64,000 nt of DNA from Bacteroidota bacterium (GCA_023434665.1 JAEYSM010000086.1:39603-103602), one strand, 5' to 3'; shown: positions 53,129 through 61,334, numbered from the stretch's first letter. Translations and numbers: made by a program. Notes: generated from the letters alone by a model not told the origin.

Positions 53129-54498
53129 TTTAATTTTCGGTATTTGTTGGTTTTTTCAAATCCCCATATCCTTCTGAGAATCATATTGCTTTCTGCAGGG
53201 TCTAGTTCCCCTTTCTGTTCCATTGTCCGCTGTATGAATATGCATTGTTTCAATTCAGCTTCACCTTTTACAATATCTTGTGCAAGAGCCTGGCAACTTG
53301 GTGATCCACAAACGCTACAATCAATCATTGGAAGAACTTTAAGGATCTGGTTTACCTGATCCATTTTCTTCATTGCCTCCATCATATTTTCGTCCAGCAT
53401 CATCATTGATCGTGGGGCAACGGCCTCAACACCCATATGAGTGGTAAGATATTCTTTTTGTTCGCGAATGTCCCTGAATGCTTCAGGGTGCTTTTGACTA
53501 GATGACCGTTCCTCATTCTTATGAATTTGTTTTTGTAGTCTTTCAACTGTAAGGAAACGATTTCCGGGGGTAAGTACACCACCTGCACAACTTTGGTCAC
53601 ATGCTCTCAACTCCAAATAATCAATATCCGGGATCTCATCGTTTTCAAGCTTTTCGAGGAAGTTAATGACATTATGGATCTCATCTATGGCAAGGACCCT
53701 TCCATTTATATGCCTGGCTTCTCCATTAGACAATGACCAATTTCTCGCATTTTCTGATAATAGAGAAGTTAGGGGCACTGTACAAGTCTGGTTAGATTTT
53801 TTAATTACCTGATGATAAACTTTATTAAACAGATAATCCATATTAATAGCGCCCGTAATAGGGGAGGAAGACTCCCCTACGGGCTGTTTAATAGCAGCGA
53901 TTTTAGCAGCACAAGGAGTAATGTAGAATATGCCAATTTCATCTTCAGATATACCAGCGTCTGTCAACTCTTTTTTCAGAAAAAGGGCAGAGATGTCGAG
54001 TGGTGCCTTTAAAAGCAATAGATTTTCAACGAGTGACGGGAATTTTACTTGTATTAACCTGACGATAGCAGGGCAAAAAGAAGATATAACTGGTTTAATA
54101 TCAGGATTCGCTGCTGCATAATTATTAATAGCTTCAGGTAAGAGCTCTGCACCGTTTTCAACTTCATAAACATGAGTAAAACCAATGTCAAGAAGAACAC
54201 TATGTATTTGCCTGAAACTTATATCCTCAGGAAATTGTCCGGTAAAGATGGCCGGAACAAGAGCAACACGATACTTGTAATCGAAAATGAAGTCAAAATC
54301 GTCATGGTCGATAATTATTGCTGAAGATGGACATTCGCCGAAACACTTGCCACAATCAATACACTTTTCTTCGTATAGAATAGCTTTACCATTCTTCACT
54401 CTAAGTGCTTCAGTGGGACACACATTCATACAGTGTGAACAACCTACACATAGGTCTTCACGAATTTTTAATGAATGATGAAATTCCCGACTTTTCAT
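53125..54498 (-). CDS. Sensory [FeFe]-hydrogenase-like protein (HydS type)
   Basis: 457 residues. Two [4Fe-4S] clusters (CVGCSHCMNVC, CIDCGKCFGEC; residues 17-56) precede an H-cluster-like domain with altered motifs: L1 SSFCPAI (F141, C142), L2 ITPCAAK (C196), L3 LRACDQSCAGGV (C300, C304). A C-terminal Cys set (CSVCGSPSC ... C; 394, 397, 402, 419) looks like another [4Fe-4S] site. Cluster ligands are kept, but the proton-relay Cys is a Phe, which favours sensing over catalysis. No PAS domain is seen. Confidence 0.88.
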   Translation of the reverse strand: MKSREFHHSLKIREDLCVGCSHCMNVCPTEALRVKNGKAILYEEKCIDCGKCFGECPSSAIIIDHDDFDFIFDYKYRVALVPAIFTGQFPEDISFRQIHSVLLDIGFTHVYEVENGAELLPEAINNYAAANPDIKPVISSFCPAIVRLIQVKFPSLVENLLLLKAPLDISALFLKKELTDAGISEDEIGIFYITPCAAKIAAIKQPVGESSSPITGAINMDYLFNKVYHQVIKKSNQTCTVPLTSLLSENARNWSLSNGEARHINGRVLAIDEIHNVINFLEKLENDEIPDIDYLELRACDQSCAGGVLTPGNRFLTVERLQKQIHKNEERSSSQKHPEAFRDIREQKEYLTTHMGVEAVAPRSMMMLDENMMEAMKKMDQVNQILKVLPMIDCSVCGSPSCQALAQDIVKGEAELKQCIFIQRTMEQKGELDPAESNMILRRIWGFEKTNKYRKLK

Positions 54499-54501
54499 GT
54501 T

Positions 54502-54915
54502 TCAATTAAGAAAAAATGTCAGTTCAACAATAGTTCCTTTATCAACTTCGGATGTAATATTCAGTACATCGCAGTTATTTTTTATGTTGGGAAGGCCCAT
54601 CCCTGCTCCAAATCCCATTTCTCTGACTTCACTTGAAGCGGTAGAATATCCGGTTTGCATTGCAAGATCAATATCCGGAATCCCAGGGCCTTCGTCAACC
54701 AGTCGAATGAAGATTTGATCAGTAGTAATGGTTATGTAAACTATTCCTGTATAAGCATGGGCAACAATATTTACTTCTGCTTCATAAAGGGCAACCACTA
54801 CTCTTTTTGTGATCTTTGGATCTACATTCAATTGCTTCAATATTTTTTTTAGCTGACTCGAAGCAGTGCCAGCCTTAATGAAATTTCCTCCTTCAACATT
54901 AAATTCGAATTCCAT
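54502..54915 (-). CDS. RsbW-like anti-sigma-factor-type ATPase
   Basis: 137 residues, GHKL fold. N box VALYEAEVNIVAHAYTG, G1 VDEGPGIPDIDLAMQ, G2 REMGFGAGMGLPNIKNNCD. Typical of RsbW/SpoIIAB ATPases that phosphorylate anti-sigma antagonists; no STAS partner is encoded here. It is second in the operon, three bases from the sensory hydrogenase. Confidence 0.88.
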   Translation of the reverse strand: MEFEFNVEGGNFIKAGTASSQLKKILKQLNVDPKITKRVVVALYEAEVNIVAHAYTGIVYITITTDQIFIRLVDEGPGIPDIDLAMQTGYSTASSEVREMGFGAGMGLPNIKNNCDVLNITSEVDKGTIVELTFFLN

Positions 54916-54921
54916 TTTAGT

Positions 54922-55266
54922 TTAATAAACAGGTTTCATTCCTGCAGTAAATAGCATGCCCGAAGCTTTGAACATAGAGTAGTCACACTCAATTAATGCC
55001 ATTTCATTTTCTTCGGCAAGTTGGAGCATTTCAGGAGTTGCTTTTTTCCTGCGAACGAATACAATCTTGGTAATCTCCGACATCTCAGCAGTCCTGATTG
55101 TTTGAAGATTAGCCAAACCGGTAAGAAGAAGGATGTTTTCTTTTTCTACCGTCAGTACATCACTCATAAGATCTGAAGCGAAGGAGTATTCTACTTCAGA
55201 ATCAAGATGATGATGGCCAGATACCACTGTCGCATTTAGTAATTCTACAACTTCCTTAAGTTTCAT
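54922..55266 (-). CDS. DRTGG-domain protein (second copy), operon leader
   Basis: 114 residues from the ATG at 55266, preferred over an upstream ATG because it starts at the conserved domain edge (MKLKEVVELLNATVVSG). Domain core SFASDLMSDVLTVEKENILLLTGLANLQTIRTAEM. It begins the ten-gene operon and differs from the first copy in sequence, so the two are not a recent duplication. Confidence 0.83.
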   Translation of the reverse strand: MKLKEVVELLNATVVSGHHHLDSEVEYSFASDLMSDVLTVEKENILLLTGLANLQTIRTAEMSEITKIVFVRRKKATPEMLQLAEENEMALIECDYSMFKASGMLFTAGMKPVY

Positions 55267-55317
55267 TTTTACAATTTTAAGCACATGATAGTGCGGGGTC
55301 AAAATCAAATGGTGCTA

Positions 55318-55325
55318 CAAAGGTA
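55318..55325 (-). promoter_or_regulatory. Candidate -7 box of the sensor-Hnd operon
   Basis: TACCTTTG on the minus strand, 51 bases before the leader DRTGG start. No TTTG is clear at -33, so an activator may be needed. Confidence 0.55.
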
Positions 55326-55353
55326 AATACTATTTTTGTATCTAACTACATTT

Positions 55354-55388
55354 TTGTGAAAAAAATAACATTGTTAATAAAATAACAA
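55354..55388. promoter_or_regulatory. Two tandem Rex-like operators
   Basis: TTGTGAAAAAAATAACAT (55354-55371) and TTGTTAATAAAATAACAA (55371-55388), each 18 bases. Compared with the Rex consensus TTGTGAA/TTGTTAA-N4-TTCACAA/TTAACAA the second has one mismatch and the first two. They lie upstream of the sensor-Hnd promoter. Confidence 0.55.
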
Positions 55389-55533
55389 TAGGCAACTTAA
55401 ATCCTTGATATTAAAGATGTTTAGACTGATTCTAAATAAGATTTTTTTGAACCTTTTATCATTAAAAAGCAGCTTTAAAAATGAAGATAACATAGTTATA
55501 AACATATGTATAGATGGGATAAATCCTAATAGC

Positions 55534-55585
55534 AGAATCGGAGAATCGAAATAATCATACAGGATAATTTCTCTTCTCCGATTCT
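55534..55585. repeat. Long inverted repeat between the hydrogenase operons
   Basis: Perfect 12-base arms AGAATCGGAGAA and TTCTCCGATTCT separated by 28 bases that can pair further (GAAAT/ATTTC). No T tract follows on the minus strand. Confidence 0.6.
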
Positions 55586-55683
55586 TTATCGACCAGCCTT
55601 TTTTACTGGCATCGGTAAAATAATTAGTTCAATCTATTTGGCCACTCTATTAAAAATATAAGGCAACCAAAGTATTCAATGGC

Positions 55684-57477
55684 TTAGTACCGCTTTCTTG
55701 CTCTGTAATGAGTATGTAGCAGATCATGGGACTTATGGCCAAGTGGTTCTCCAAGGAATTGTTGATAAACTTCAACAACTTCCGGATTTTCATGAGATTT
55801 ACGCAAAGGCATATCTGAATCTTCACCATAAATTGCTTCAGCTCTTTTCTTTCTGATTTCAGGTGAAGTAGGTATTGGTTGACCGCCACCTCCCAGGCAA
55901 CCTCCAGGGCATCCCATAATTTCAATAAAATGGTAATTTGCTTCACCGCTTTTAACTTTATCCATCAACTTACGAGCGTTGGCTAAACCGTGTGCAATAG
56001 CAACATTTAAATCTACACCTTCAAGGAAGTCCCACTCAGGTTTTACATTTTTAATTTTAATAGTTGCCTCCTTAATTCCTTCCATGCCTCTTACAGGTTG
56101 AATATTAAGATTTGTGAATGGAACTTCGCGGCCTGTCACAATTTCATAGGCTGTTCTAAGTGCTGCTTCCATAACTCCGCCTGTTGCTCCGAAAATTACA
56201 GCCGCACCTGTGGATTCTCCCAGAATGCTGTCGTACTTTTCTTCTTCAATATGGTTGAAATCAATACCTGCTTGTTTAATCATCATTGCAAGTTCTCGGG
56301 TTGTGAGCACAAAATCCACATCCTGATACCCTGAATCGCGCATTTCTGTTCTTTCACATTCGAACTTTTTAGCTACACATGGCATGATAGATACTACTAT
56401 CATATCTTGCGCTTTTATGTTGATTTTTTCAGCATAATAAGTTTTGGCTAATGCACCAAACATTTGCTGTGGTGATTTGCAGGTCGATAGGTTTTCAAGA
56501 AGATCGGGAAACATGTGTTCCTGAAATTTGATCCATCCCGGAGAGCATGAAGTCATCATGGGTAATGAAACTTTGTCATCCTTTTCAACTAATGCTTTCT
56601 TTAAACGGGTTAATAACTCGGTGCCTTCTTCCATGATGGTCAAATCGGCAGTAAAGTCAGTATCAAGCACCTTGTTGAATCCGAGTTTTTTAAGTGCTGA
56701 AACCATTTGTCCTGTAACCCTCTCTCCAGTTGGAAGACCAAGATCTTCTCCAAGAGCAACCCTGGTGGCAGGAGCTGTTTGAACAACCACGAACTTTGTA
56801 GGATCATAGATTGCTTTCCAGACTTCTTCAATATAGTTATGTTCTGTTAAGGCACCGGTCGGGCAACGGTTAATACATTGTCCACAGTTCGAGCAAACTA
56901 CATCATTCATTGGTTTATTCAGGAATGTCGAAATCTTCTGATGATCTCCTTTATAGGTGACGGCTAATGCTGAAATTCCCTGAAGCTCTTCACAAGTTCT
57001 TACACATCTCTGACATCTGATACATTTACTGTCGTCTTTAACAATAGATGGTGAAGAGTGATCGGTAATTTTTGAAGCGGGTTTAACCAAATCCATAAAT
57101 ACATGATCCCCTATACGGTATTCCGTAGCTAAGTCTTGTAATTCACAATTCCCACTTTTAAAGCACTTCGTACAGTCAGCATTGTGCTCTGATAGAAGGA
57201 GTTCCACAATATGCTTTCGTGAGACTCTTACTTTTTCACTATTGGTGAAAACTTCCATTCCTTCTGAAACAGGAGTTGCACAAGATGCTGCCAGTAATTT
57301 TGCCCCTTTTACTTCAACCACACAAACTCTGCAATTACCGGCTACTGTCAGGTCGGGATGATTACATAGAGTGGGTATTTTAAGGTTCAATTGTTTGGCC
57401 GCATCAAGTATAGTGGTGCCCTCTTCAACAGAAACGGGCATGTTATTGATCTTTAGGTTTACTAAATACTTGTTCAT
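55684..57477 (-). CDS. hydA: Second [FeFe]-hydrogenase catalytic subunit (HydA type)
   Basis: 597 residues, similar along its length to the 590-residue HndD but clearly divergent. [2Fe-2S] domain (CNHPDLTVAGNCRVC), His/Cys cluster HNADCTKCFKSGNC, [4Fe-4S] sets CIRCQRCVRTC and CSNCGQCINRC, and the H-cluster domain. L2 MPCVAKKFE (C367) and L3 EIMGCPGGCLGGGGQP are canonical. L1 is TSCSPGW (C311, S312) in place of TSCCPGW, and an extra Cys appears in STCKSPQ. Cytoplasmic. Last gene of the HydABC operon, 22 bases after the flavin subunit. Confidence 0.96.
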   Translation of the reverse strand: MNKYLVNLKINNMPVSVEEGTTILDAAKQLNLKIPTLCNHPDLTVAGNCRVCVVEVKGAKLLAASCATPVSEGMEVFTNSEKVRVSRKHIVELLLSEHNADCTKCFKSGNCELQDLATEYRIGDHVFMDLVKPASKITDHSSPSIVKDDSKCIRCQRCVRTCEELQGISALAVTYKGDHQKISTFLNKPMNDVVCSNCGQCINRCPTGALTEHNYIEEVWKAIYDPTKFVVVQTAPATRVALGEDLGLPTGERVTGQMVSALKKLGFNKVLDTDFTADLTIMEEGTELLTRLKKALVEKDDKVSLPMMTSCSPGWIKFQEHMFPDLLENLSTCKSPQQMFGALAKTYYAEKINIKAQDMIVVSIMPCVAKKFECERTEMRDSGYQDVDFVLTTRELAMMIKQAGIDFNHIEEEKYDSILGESTGAAVIFGATGGVMEAALRTAYEIVTGREVPFTNLNIQPVRGMEGIKEATIKIKNVKPEWDFLEGVDLNVAIAHGLANARKLMDKVKSGEANYHFIEIMGCPGGCLGGGGQPIPTSPEIRKKRAEAIYGEDSDMPLRKSHENPEVVEVYQQFLGEPLGHKSHDLLHTHYRARKRY

Positions 57478-57499
57478 GTTACGCTGTTTTTAGAGGTGC

Positions 57500-58666
57500 T
57501 TAATAAATGATCTCTTCTCTGAAGTTATCGACAATTGAATTGAAAGGATTACCTACTGATTGTCCCAAACCACATTTAGCAGCAATTTTCATTGTGCTGG
57601 TAAGGTTCTTTAGATCATCAAGGTATGATGGCGGTTTTTCTCCTCGTTTCACAGCCTCAATTCCTTTTAATAATTGCTGACAGCCGACTCTGCATGGTGT
57701 ACATTGCCCACATGACTCTTCAGTAAAAAATTCAAGATAATCATGCAAGACATTGTACATTGACCGGGAACTATTGAAGATCATCATTGATCCTCCGGTA
57801 GGAATACCTTCAAATCCAATAATAGTGTCATTGAATTTCTTTCTGGGAACACAGTGTCCTGATGCTCCGCCCACCTGAATAGCTTTGGTGTCACCATCTC
57901 CAAAATCATCTACAAACTGATTTAATGGCATCCCAAGCTCAAGTTCGTAGATTCCTGCAATGGGTGTGTCACCCGAAACACTAAACACCTTCGAACCTCT
58001 GGAGTCTTTAGTTCCCAGTTCTTTAAACTTTTCAGGACCCATGTGACAGATCATAGTAGTATAAACCAGTGTTTCCACATTGTTTATCACAGTAGGTTTG
58101 TGGTTATAACCGGCAACGGTAGGATATGGCGGCTTATTTCTAGGTTCTCCTCTTTTTCCCTCCATTGATTCAAATAGAGCACTCTCTTCACCACAAACAT
58201 AAGCTCCACTACCACTTTTTAAATAAATAATGAAATCAATGTGTTTTTGTTTGAGTAACTCATTGAACTTATCAAGCTTGGTCTGAATTCCTTTGAGAAG
58301 AAAATTGTATTCACCACGTAGATATATATAGCCTTCTTTTGCACCGATAACATAACCACAAATAGTCATGCCGGTAAAGATTTTCTCAGGTACGCGATCT
58401 ATTATTTCTCTATCCTTGAAGGTCCCGGGTTCTCCTTCATCTGCATTGCAGATCACATATTTTACATCACTGTCTTCATTGCGGGTAAATTTCCATTTAA
58501 GTCCTGTTGGAAATCCAGCACCTCCTCTTCCTTTTAAACCACTGTCTATCAGGTCAAGGATGATTTCATCTGGTGACCTTTTAAGGGTTTTATCGAGAAC
58601 TGACATACAGGATATCGATTGACTGTCCTCGAAAATTATATCAACTTTTTTTAAGTACTTTTCCAT
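57500..58666 (-). CDS. hydB: Second hydrogenase, NuoF-like flavin subunit (short form)
   Basis: 388 residues from the ATG at 58666, which avoids overlap with the upstream gene and begins at the conserved region. Core motifs are GRGGAGFPTGLKW, CNADEGEPGTFKDRE, EESALFESMEGKRGEP, EESCGQCTPCRVGC and CGLGQ. Both the N-terminal [2Fe-2S] domain and the C-terminal ferredoxin of HndC are missing. A short flavin subunit suggests direct NADH-H2 exchange rather than ferredoxin-coupled bifurcation (inference). Confidence 0.94.
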   Translation of the reverse strand: MEKYLKKVDIIFEDSQSISCMSVLDKTLKRSPDEIILDLIDSGLKGRGGAGFPTGLKWKFTRNEDSDVKYVICNADEGEPGTFKDREIIDRVPEKIFTGMTICGYVIGAKEGYIYLRGEYNFLLKGIQTKLDKFNELLKQKHIDFIIYLKSGSGAYVCGEESALFESMEGKRGEPRNKPPYPTVAGYNHKPTVINNVETLVYTTMICHMGPEKFKELGTKDSRGSKVFSVSGDTPIAGIYELELGMPLNQFVDDFGDGDTKAIQVGGASGHCVPRKKFNDTIIGFEGIPTGGSMMIFNSSRSMYNVLHDYLEFFTEESCGQCTPCRVGCQQLLKGIEAVKRGEKPPSYLDDLKNLTSTMKIAAKCGLGQSVGNPFNSIVDNFREEIIY

Positions 58667-58688
58667 TTGATTTTGATTTAGAGGTTTC

Positions 58689-59153
58689 CTATTCTTCTTT
58701 CCCGTAAGTCTGAATGATATCAATTGCTTTTTCAGGTGTCAGGTCGGGATAAACATCGTCGTTTACCAGCATTACCGGCCCTTTATGGCACCAACCCAGG
58801 CAATTAGCTGTCAGCAATGTGAATTTCTTATCGTGTGTGGTTTCTCCTACCTTCACCTTTAAGTGGTTGCTCAGAGCATTAATCACTTCATCTTTGCCTT
58901 TCATGTGACACGTAATAGTCTTACAAACCCTGATAATGTTCTTTCCACGCGGAACAGTGTCAAGAAATGTATAGAAAGAAGCAGTACCATATACGTCTGC
59001 AGCTGAAAGGTCCAATTCTTTTGCTACCGTAAGCATGGCTTCTTCCGACAAATAATGCTCCTTCTGCACAATTCCCTGAAGAATTGGCATCAGACTGTTG
59101 CGAGACCTGCCATTCTTTTCGACAAGTTCCTTTACTAGCAATTCTGTTGTCAT
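58689..59153 (-). CDS. hydC: Second hydrogenase, NuoE-like [2Fe-2S] subunit
   Basis: 154 residues. Helical N-terminal part (LMPILQGIVQKEHYLSEEAMLTVAKEL) and thioredoxin-like part with Cys in CKTITCHMKG and ANCLGWCHKGP, the four cluster ligands. The ATG has a GGAGG ribosome-binding site. First gene of the HydCBA operon, with the promoter and a Rex-like site upstream. Confidence 0.94.
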   Translation of the reverse strand: MTTELLVKELVEKNGRSRNSLMPILQGIVQKEHYLSEEAMLTVAKELDLSAADVYGTASFYTFLDTVPRGKNIIRVCKTITCHMKGKDEVINALSNHLKVKVGETTHDKKFTLLTANCLGWCHKGPVMLVNDDVYPDLTPEKAIDIIQTYGKEE

Positions 59154-59196
59154 TTAATTTCCTCCATTGTTTAAAAAAATGAATGTTTAGTTAATT

Positions 59197-59231
59197 GAGT
59201 GTGACTAAAATATCCTTTTAGAATATCACTC
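59197..59231. promoter_or_regulatory. Imperfect hairpin at the HydABC transcription start
   Basis: GAGTG/CACTC outer arms and CTAAAA/TTTTAG inner arms around a five-base loop. It begins at the -7 box and covers the expected start of transcription, so it could be an operator or leader hairpin. Confidence 0.35.
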
Positions 59232-59238
59232 AAATATA
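59231..59238 (-). promoter_or_regulatory. Candidate -7 box of the HydABC operon
   Basis: TATATTTG on the minus strand, matching TAnnTTTG, 77 bases before the hydC start. The -33 position falls inside the Rex-like site. Confidence 0.55.
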
Positions 59239-59247
59239 AAAATTCTT

Positions 59248-59265
59248 TTGTGAATCAATTAACAA
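59248..59265. promoter_or_regulatory. Rex-like operator in the HydABC promoter
   Basis: TTGTGAATCAATTAACAA: TTGTGAA, four bases, then TTAACAA, so both half-sites match known Rex half-sites. It covers the -33 position, where binding would block polymerase. Confidence 0.65.
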
Positions 59266-59331
59266 TAGAGATATTTTTTTTGCCTTAAAGTGCTAATTTA
59301 TAATGGTTCTAAGAAAGGAGTATTGAAGTTA

Positions 59332-59362
59332 TTTCCTGTAACATGGAATTTACCTACCTTTG
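59332..59362 (+). promoter_or_regulatory. Promoter of truA
   Basis: TTTC (59332), 19 bases, TACCTTTG (59355-59362). The -7 box is exact and -33 has one mismatch. It implies transcription from about 59369, which excludes an upstream ATG at 59290 as the start. Confidence 0.65.
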
Positions 59363-59388
59363 GGTCTCATAAATCTGTCTTTCCGTAT

Positions 59389-60141
59389 ATGGAAACTTTT
59401 CGGTATTTTATTCATATGGCTTATAATGGAGCAGCCTTTCATGGCTGGCAATCGCAAAATAATGCCAATACCATACAAAGAGAGACCGAGAAAGCTTTGA
59501 AAATTTTATTACGTCGTGATATAGGTATTATTGGTGCCGGCAGAACTGATACCGGTGTGCATGCCCGTAAATATTTCGCTCATTTTGACTATCCAGTTTT
59601 ATTGGATGATATAATGTTACAAGATCTCACATATCGTCTTAATCATTTGTTGCCAGACTCAATTGCCGTCTATCAGGTTTTCAGGGTCAATAATGATCTT
59701 CACGCGCGTTTTTCTGCTGTTTCAAGGAAATACAGATATTATATCAACCGGAATCATGATCCTTTCGCGATCGGATTATCCTATAGATTAACAATTCCAC
59801 TTGATCTTGATCTGATGCAACAAGGTGCAGCTGAGATTATGCTGTATAATGATTTTACATGTTTCGCGAAATCCGGCACACAAAACAAGACGAATTTGTG
59901 TACAATATTTGAAAGTTACTGGGAGGAACGCGATTCATACCTTATTTATACCACAAGCGCTAACAGATTTTTGAGGAATATGGTCAGAGCGATGGTGGGC
60001 ACACTATTGGAATTGGGCAAACAAAAAATATCAATGGCAGAATTTCGCAAAATTCTTTCTGAAGGATCTCGTTCTGATGCAGGGCAATCAGTTCCAGCCT
60101 GCGGCTTGTTCCTTGAAGATATTGTCTATCCTGAGTTCTAA
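59389..60141 (+). CDS. truA: tRNA pseudouridine(38-40) synthase
   Basis: 250 residues from the ATG at 59389, chosen because the promoter lies just before it and MAYNGAAFHGWQ is the normal N-terminus. The catalytic Asp is D54 in GAGRTDTGVHAR, and RKYRYYINR plus FLRNMVRAMVGTLLELG are conserved. It modifies the anticodon arm of many tRNAs. Divergent from hydC. Confidence 0.96.
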   Translation: METFRYFIHMAYNGAAFHGWQSQNNANTIQRETEKALKILLRRDIGIIGAGRTDTGVHARKYFAHFDYPVLLDDIMLQDLTYRLNHLLPDSIAVYQVFRVNNDLHARFSAVSRKYRYYINRNHDPFAIGLSYRLTIPLDLDLMQQGAAEIMLYNDFTCFAKSGTQNKTNLCTIFESYWEERDSYLIYTTSANRFLRNMVRAMVGTLLELGKQKISMAEFRKILSEGSRSDAGQSVPACGLFLEDIVYPEF

Positions 60142-60201
60142 GTGGTTTTTTGTTGATGTCATTCAGCAGTTAGAAGTCAGGCAACCGACCTCTTATGGCT
60201 G

Positions 60202-60678
60202 CTATATTAAGGCAGCTGCAAATTGAAAAGTCATTACTAACGAGACCACGAGTTTAACGATTGTACCGGCTATAAATCCAAGAAATGTTCCTGTTCCTGC
60301 TTTTATAGCGATATTAAGGTCTTTCCCTTCTATTATTTCGCCAAGTACAGCTCCGATAAACGACCATAAAATCAACCCGAATGGTGGAAAGAAAAAGATT
60401 CCTACAAATAAACCGATTGTTGCGCCCCAAACTCCCTTTTTAGAGCCTCCCGATAGTTTTGCACCATATATCGGAATCAGATAGTCGAGTACGACCACAA
60501 TTATTGTAATCACCAACCATCCTATCAGAAATCGATACGAAAAATCATGTATTCTGGTTAAATGCAGGATAACCAGTGCTGCATAATTGAGTGGGGGACC
60601 CGGAAGGACCGGTAAAATTGATCCAGCTATCCCTACAAGACATAATATGATGCCTAAAGTTATCCAAAACCATTCCAT
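60202..60678 (-). CDS. DUF456 family membrane protein
   Basis: 158 residues. Four or more hydrophobic segments and the typical block LCLVGIAGSILPVLPGPPLNYAALVILHL at the start, then KLSGGSKKGVWGATIGLFVGIFFFPPFGLILWSFIGAVLGE. Function is unknown. Confidence 0.9.
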   Translation of the reverse strand: MEWFWITLGIILCLVGIAGSILPVLPGPPLNYAALVILHLTRIHDFSYRFLIGWLVITIIVVVLDYLIPIYGAKLSGGSKKGVWGATIGLFVGIFFFPPFGLILWSFIGAVLGEIIEGKDLNIAIKAGTGTFLGFIAGTIVKLVVSLVMTFQFAAALI

Positions 60679-60736
60679 AATTGTTATTTTAGATCATAAG
60701 TGATTCTGCGAAAGCAAATTATACTTTAAAGTCAGG

Positions 60737-60758
60737 TTATAACGTTATTATGTTATAA
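60737..60758. promoter_or_regulatory. Palindrome upstream of msrB
   Basis: Arms TTATAAC and GTTATAA, seven perfect pairs, spaced by eight bases, ending 20 bases before the msrB ATG. Candidate operator for an unknown regulator. Confidence 0.45.
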
Positions 60759-60778
60759 TATCGGAATACCTAAAAACG

Positions 60779-61285
60779 ATGAAAACTATAATTCAAATAT
60801 CAGGTTTAATATTATTATCTATTTGCCTGTCATGCAATAAAAGTACTCCAATAAGCATAAATATGCAAGAGAAAGAAAAATTGACTGAGAAGATCTTTAA
60901 GTCAGATGAAGAGTGGAAGAAAATTTTAACAGATGAACAATACAGGGTTTTGAGAGAAAAAGGAACCGAACGTCCGGGGACAGGGCTTTATGATCAACAT
61001 TTTGTAAAGGGTACATACCACTGTGCAGCCTGTGATCAGGAACTTTTTTCATCAAGTTCAAAATATGATGCCGGTTGTGGCTGGCCAAGTTTTGCTGAAC
61101 CAAGTGCAAAAGGCACCATTGACGAACATCTTGATAAAAGCTATGGAATGATTCGCACTGAAGTAGTTTGTTCAAAGTGTGGTGGTCACCTTGGCCATGT
61201 ATTTAATGATGGCCCATTGCCCAAAGGTTTGCGCTATTGCATAAACTCAGCTTCACTGATATTTAAACCTGAAATGGAGGAATAA
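60779..61285 (+). CDS. msrB: Lipoprotein-type methionine-R-sulfoxide reductase
   Basis: 168 residues. The N-terminus is a lipoprotein signal (ISGLILLSICLSCN, Cys19), so the enzyme is probably envelope-anchored. The MsrB domain has zinc Cys pairs CAACD and CSKCG, the GCGWPSF motif, GHVFNDGP, and catalytic C154 in RYCINSASL. It repairs oxidised methionine, fitting an organism that meets O2. Confidence 0.94.
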   Translation: MKTIIQISGLILLSICLSCNKSTPISINMQEKEKLTEKIFKSDEEWKKILTDEQYRVLREKGTERPGTGLYDQHFVKGTYHCAACDQELFSSSSKYDAGCGWPSFAEPSAKGTIDEHLDKSYGMIRTEVVCSKCGGHLGHVFNDGPLPKGLRYCINSASLIFKPEMEE

Positions 61286-61334
61286 GTGCTCCATATTTGG
61301 CATAACTCCGATGAAATAGAAACTCCTTTTAAAG

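Larger units (their letters stand above)
55267..55683. other. Regulatory intergenic region between the two hydrogenase operons
   Basis: 417 bases with no gene. It contains a -7 box, two Rex-like sites and a 12-bp inverted repeat, described separately. Confidence 0.6.

Noticed and set aside
59290..59388. Upstream start for truA
   Set aside because: The promoter at 59332-59362 lies inside this stretch, so it cannot be part of the message.
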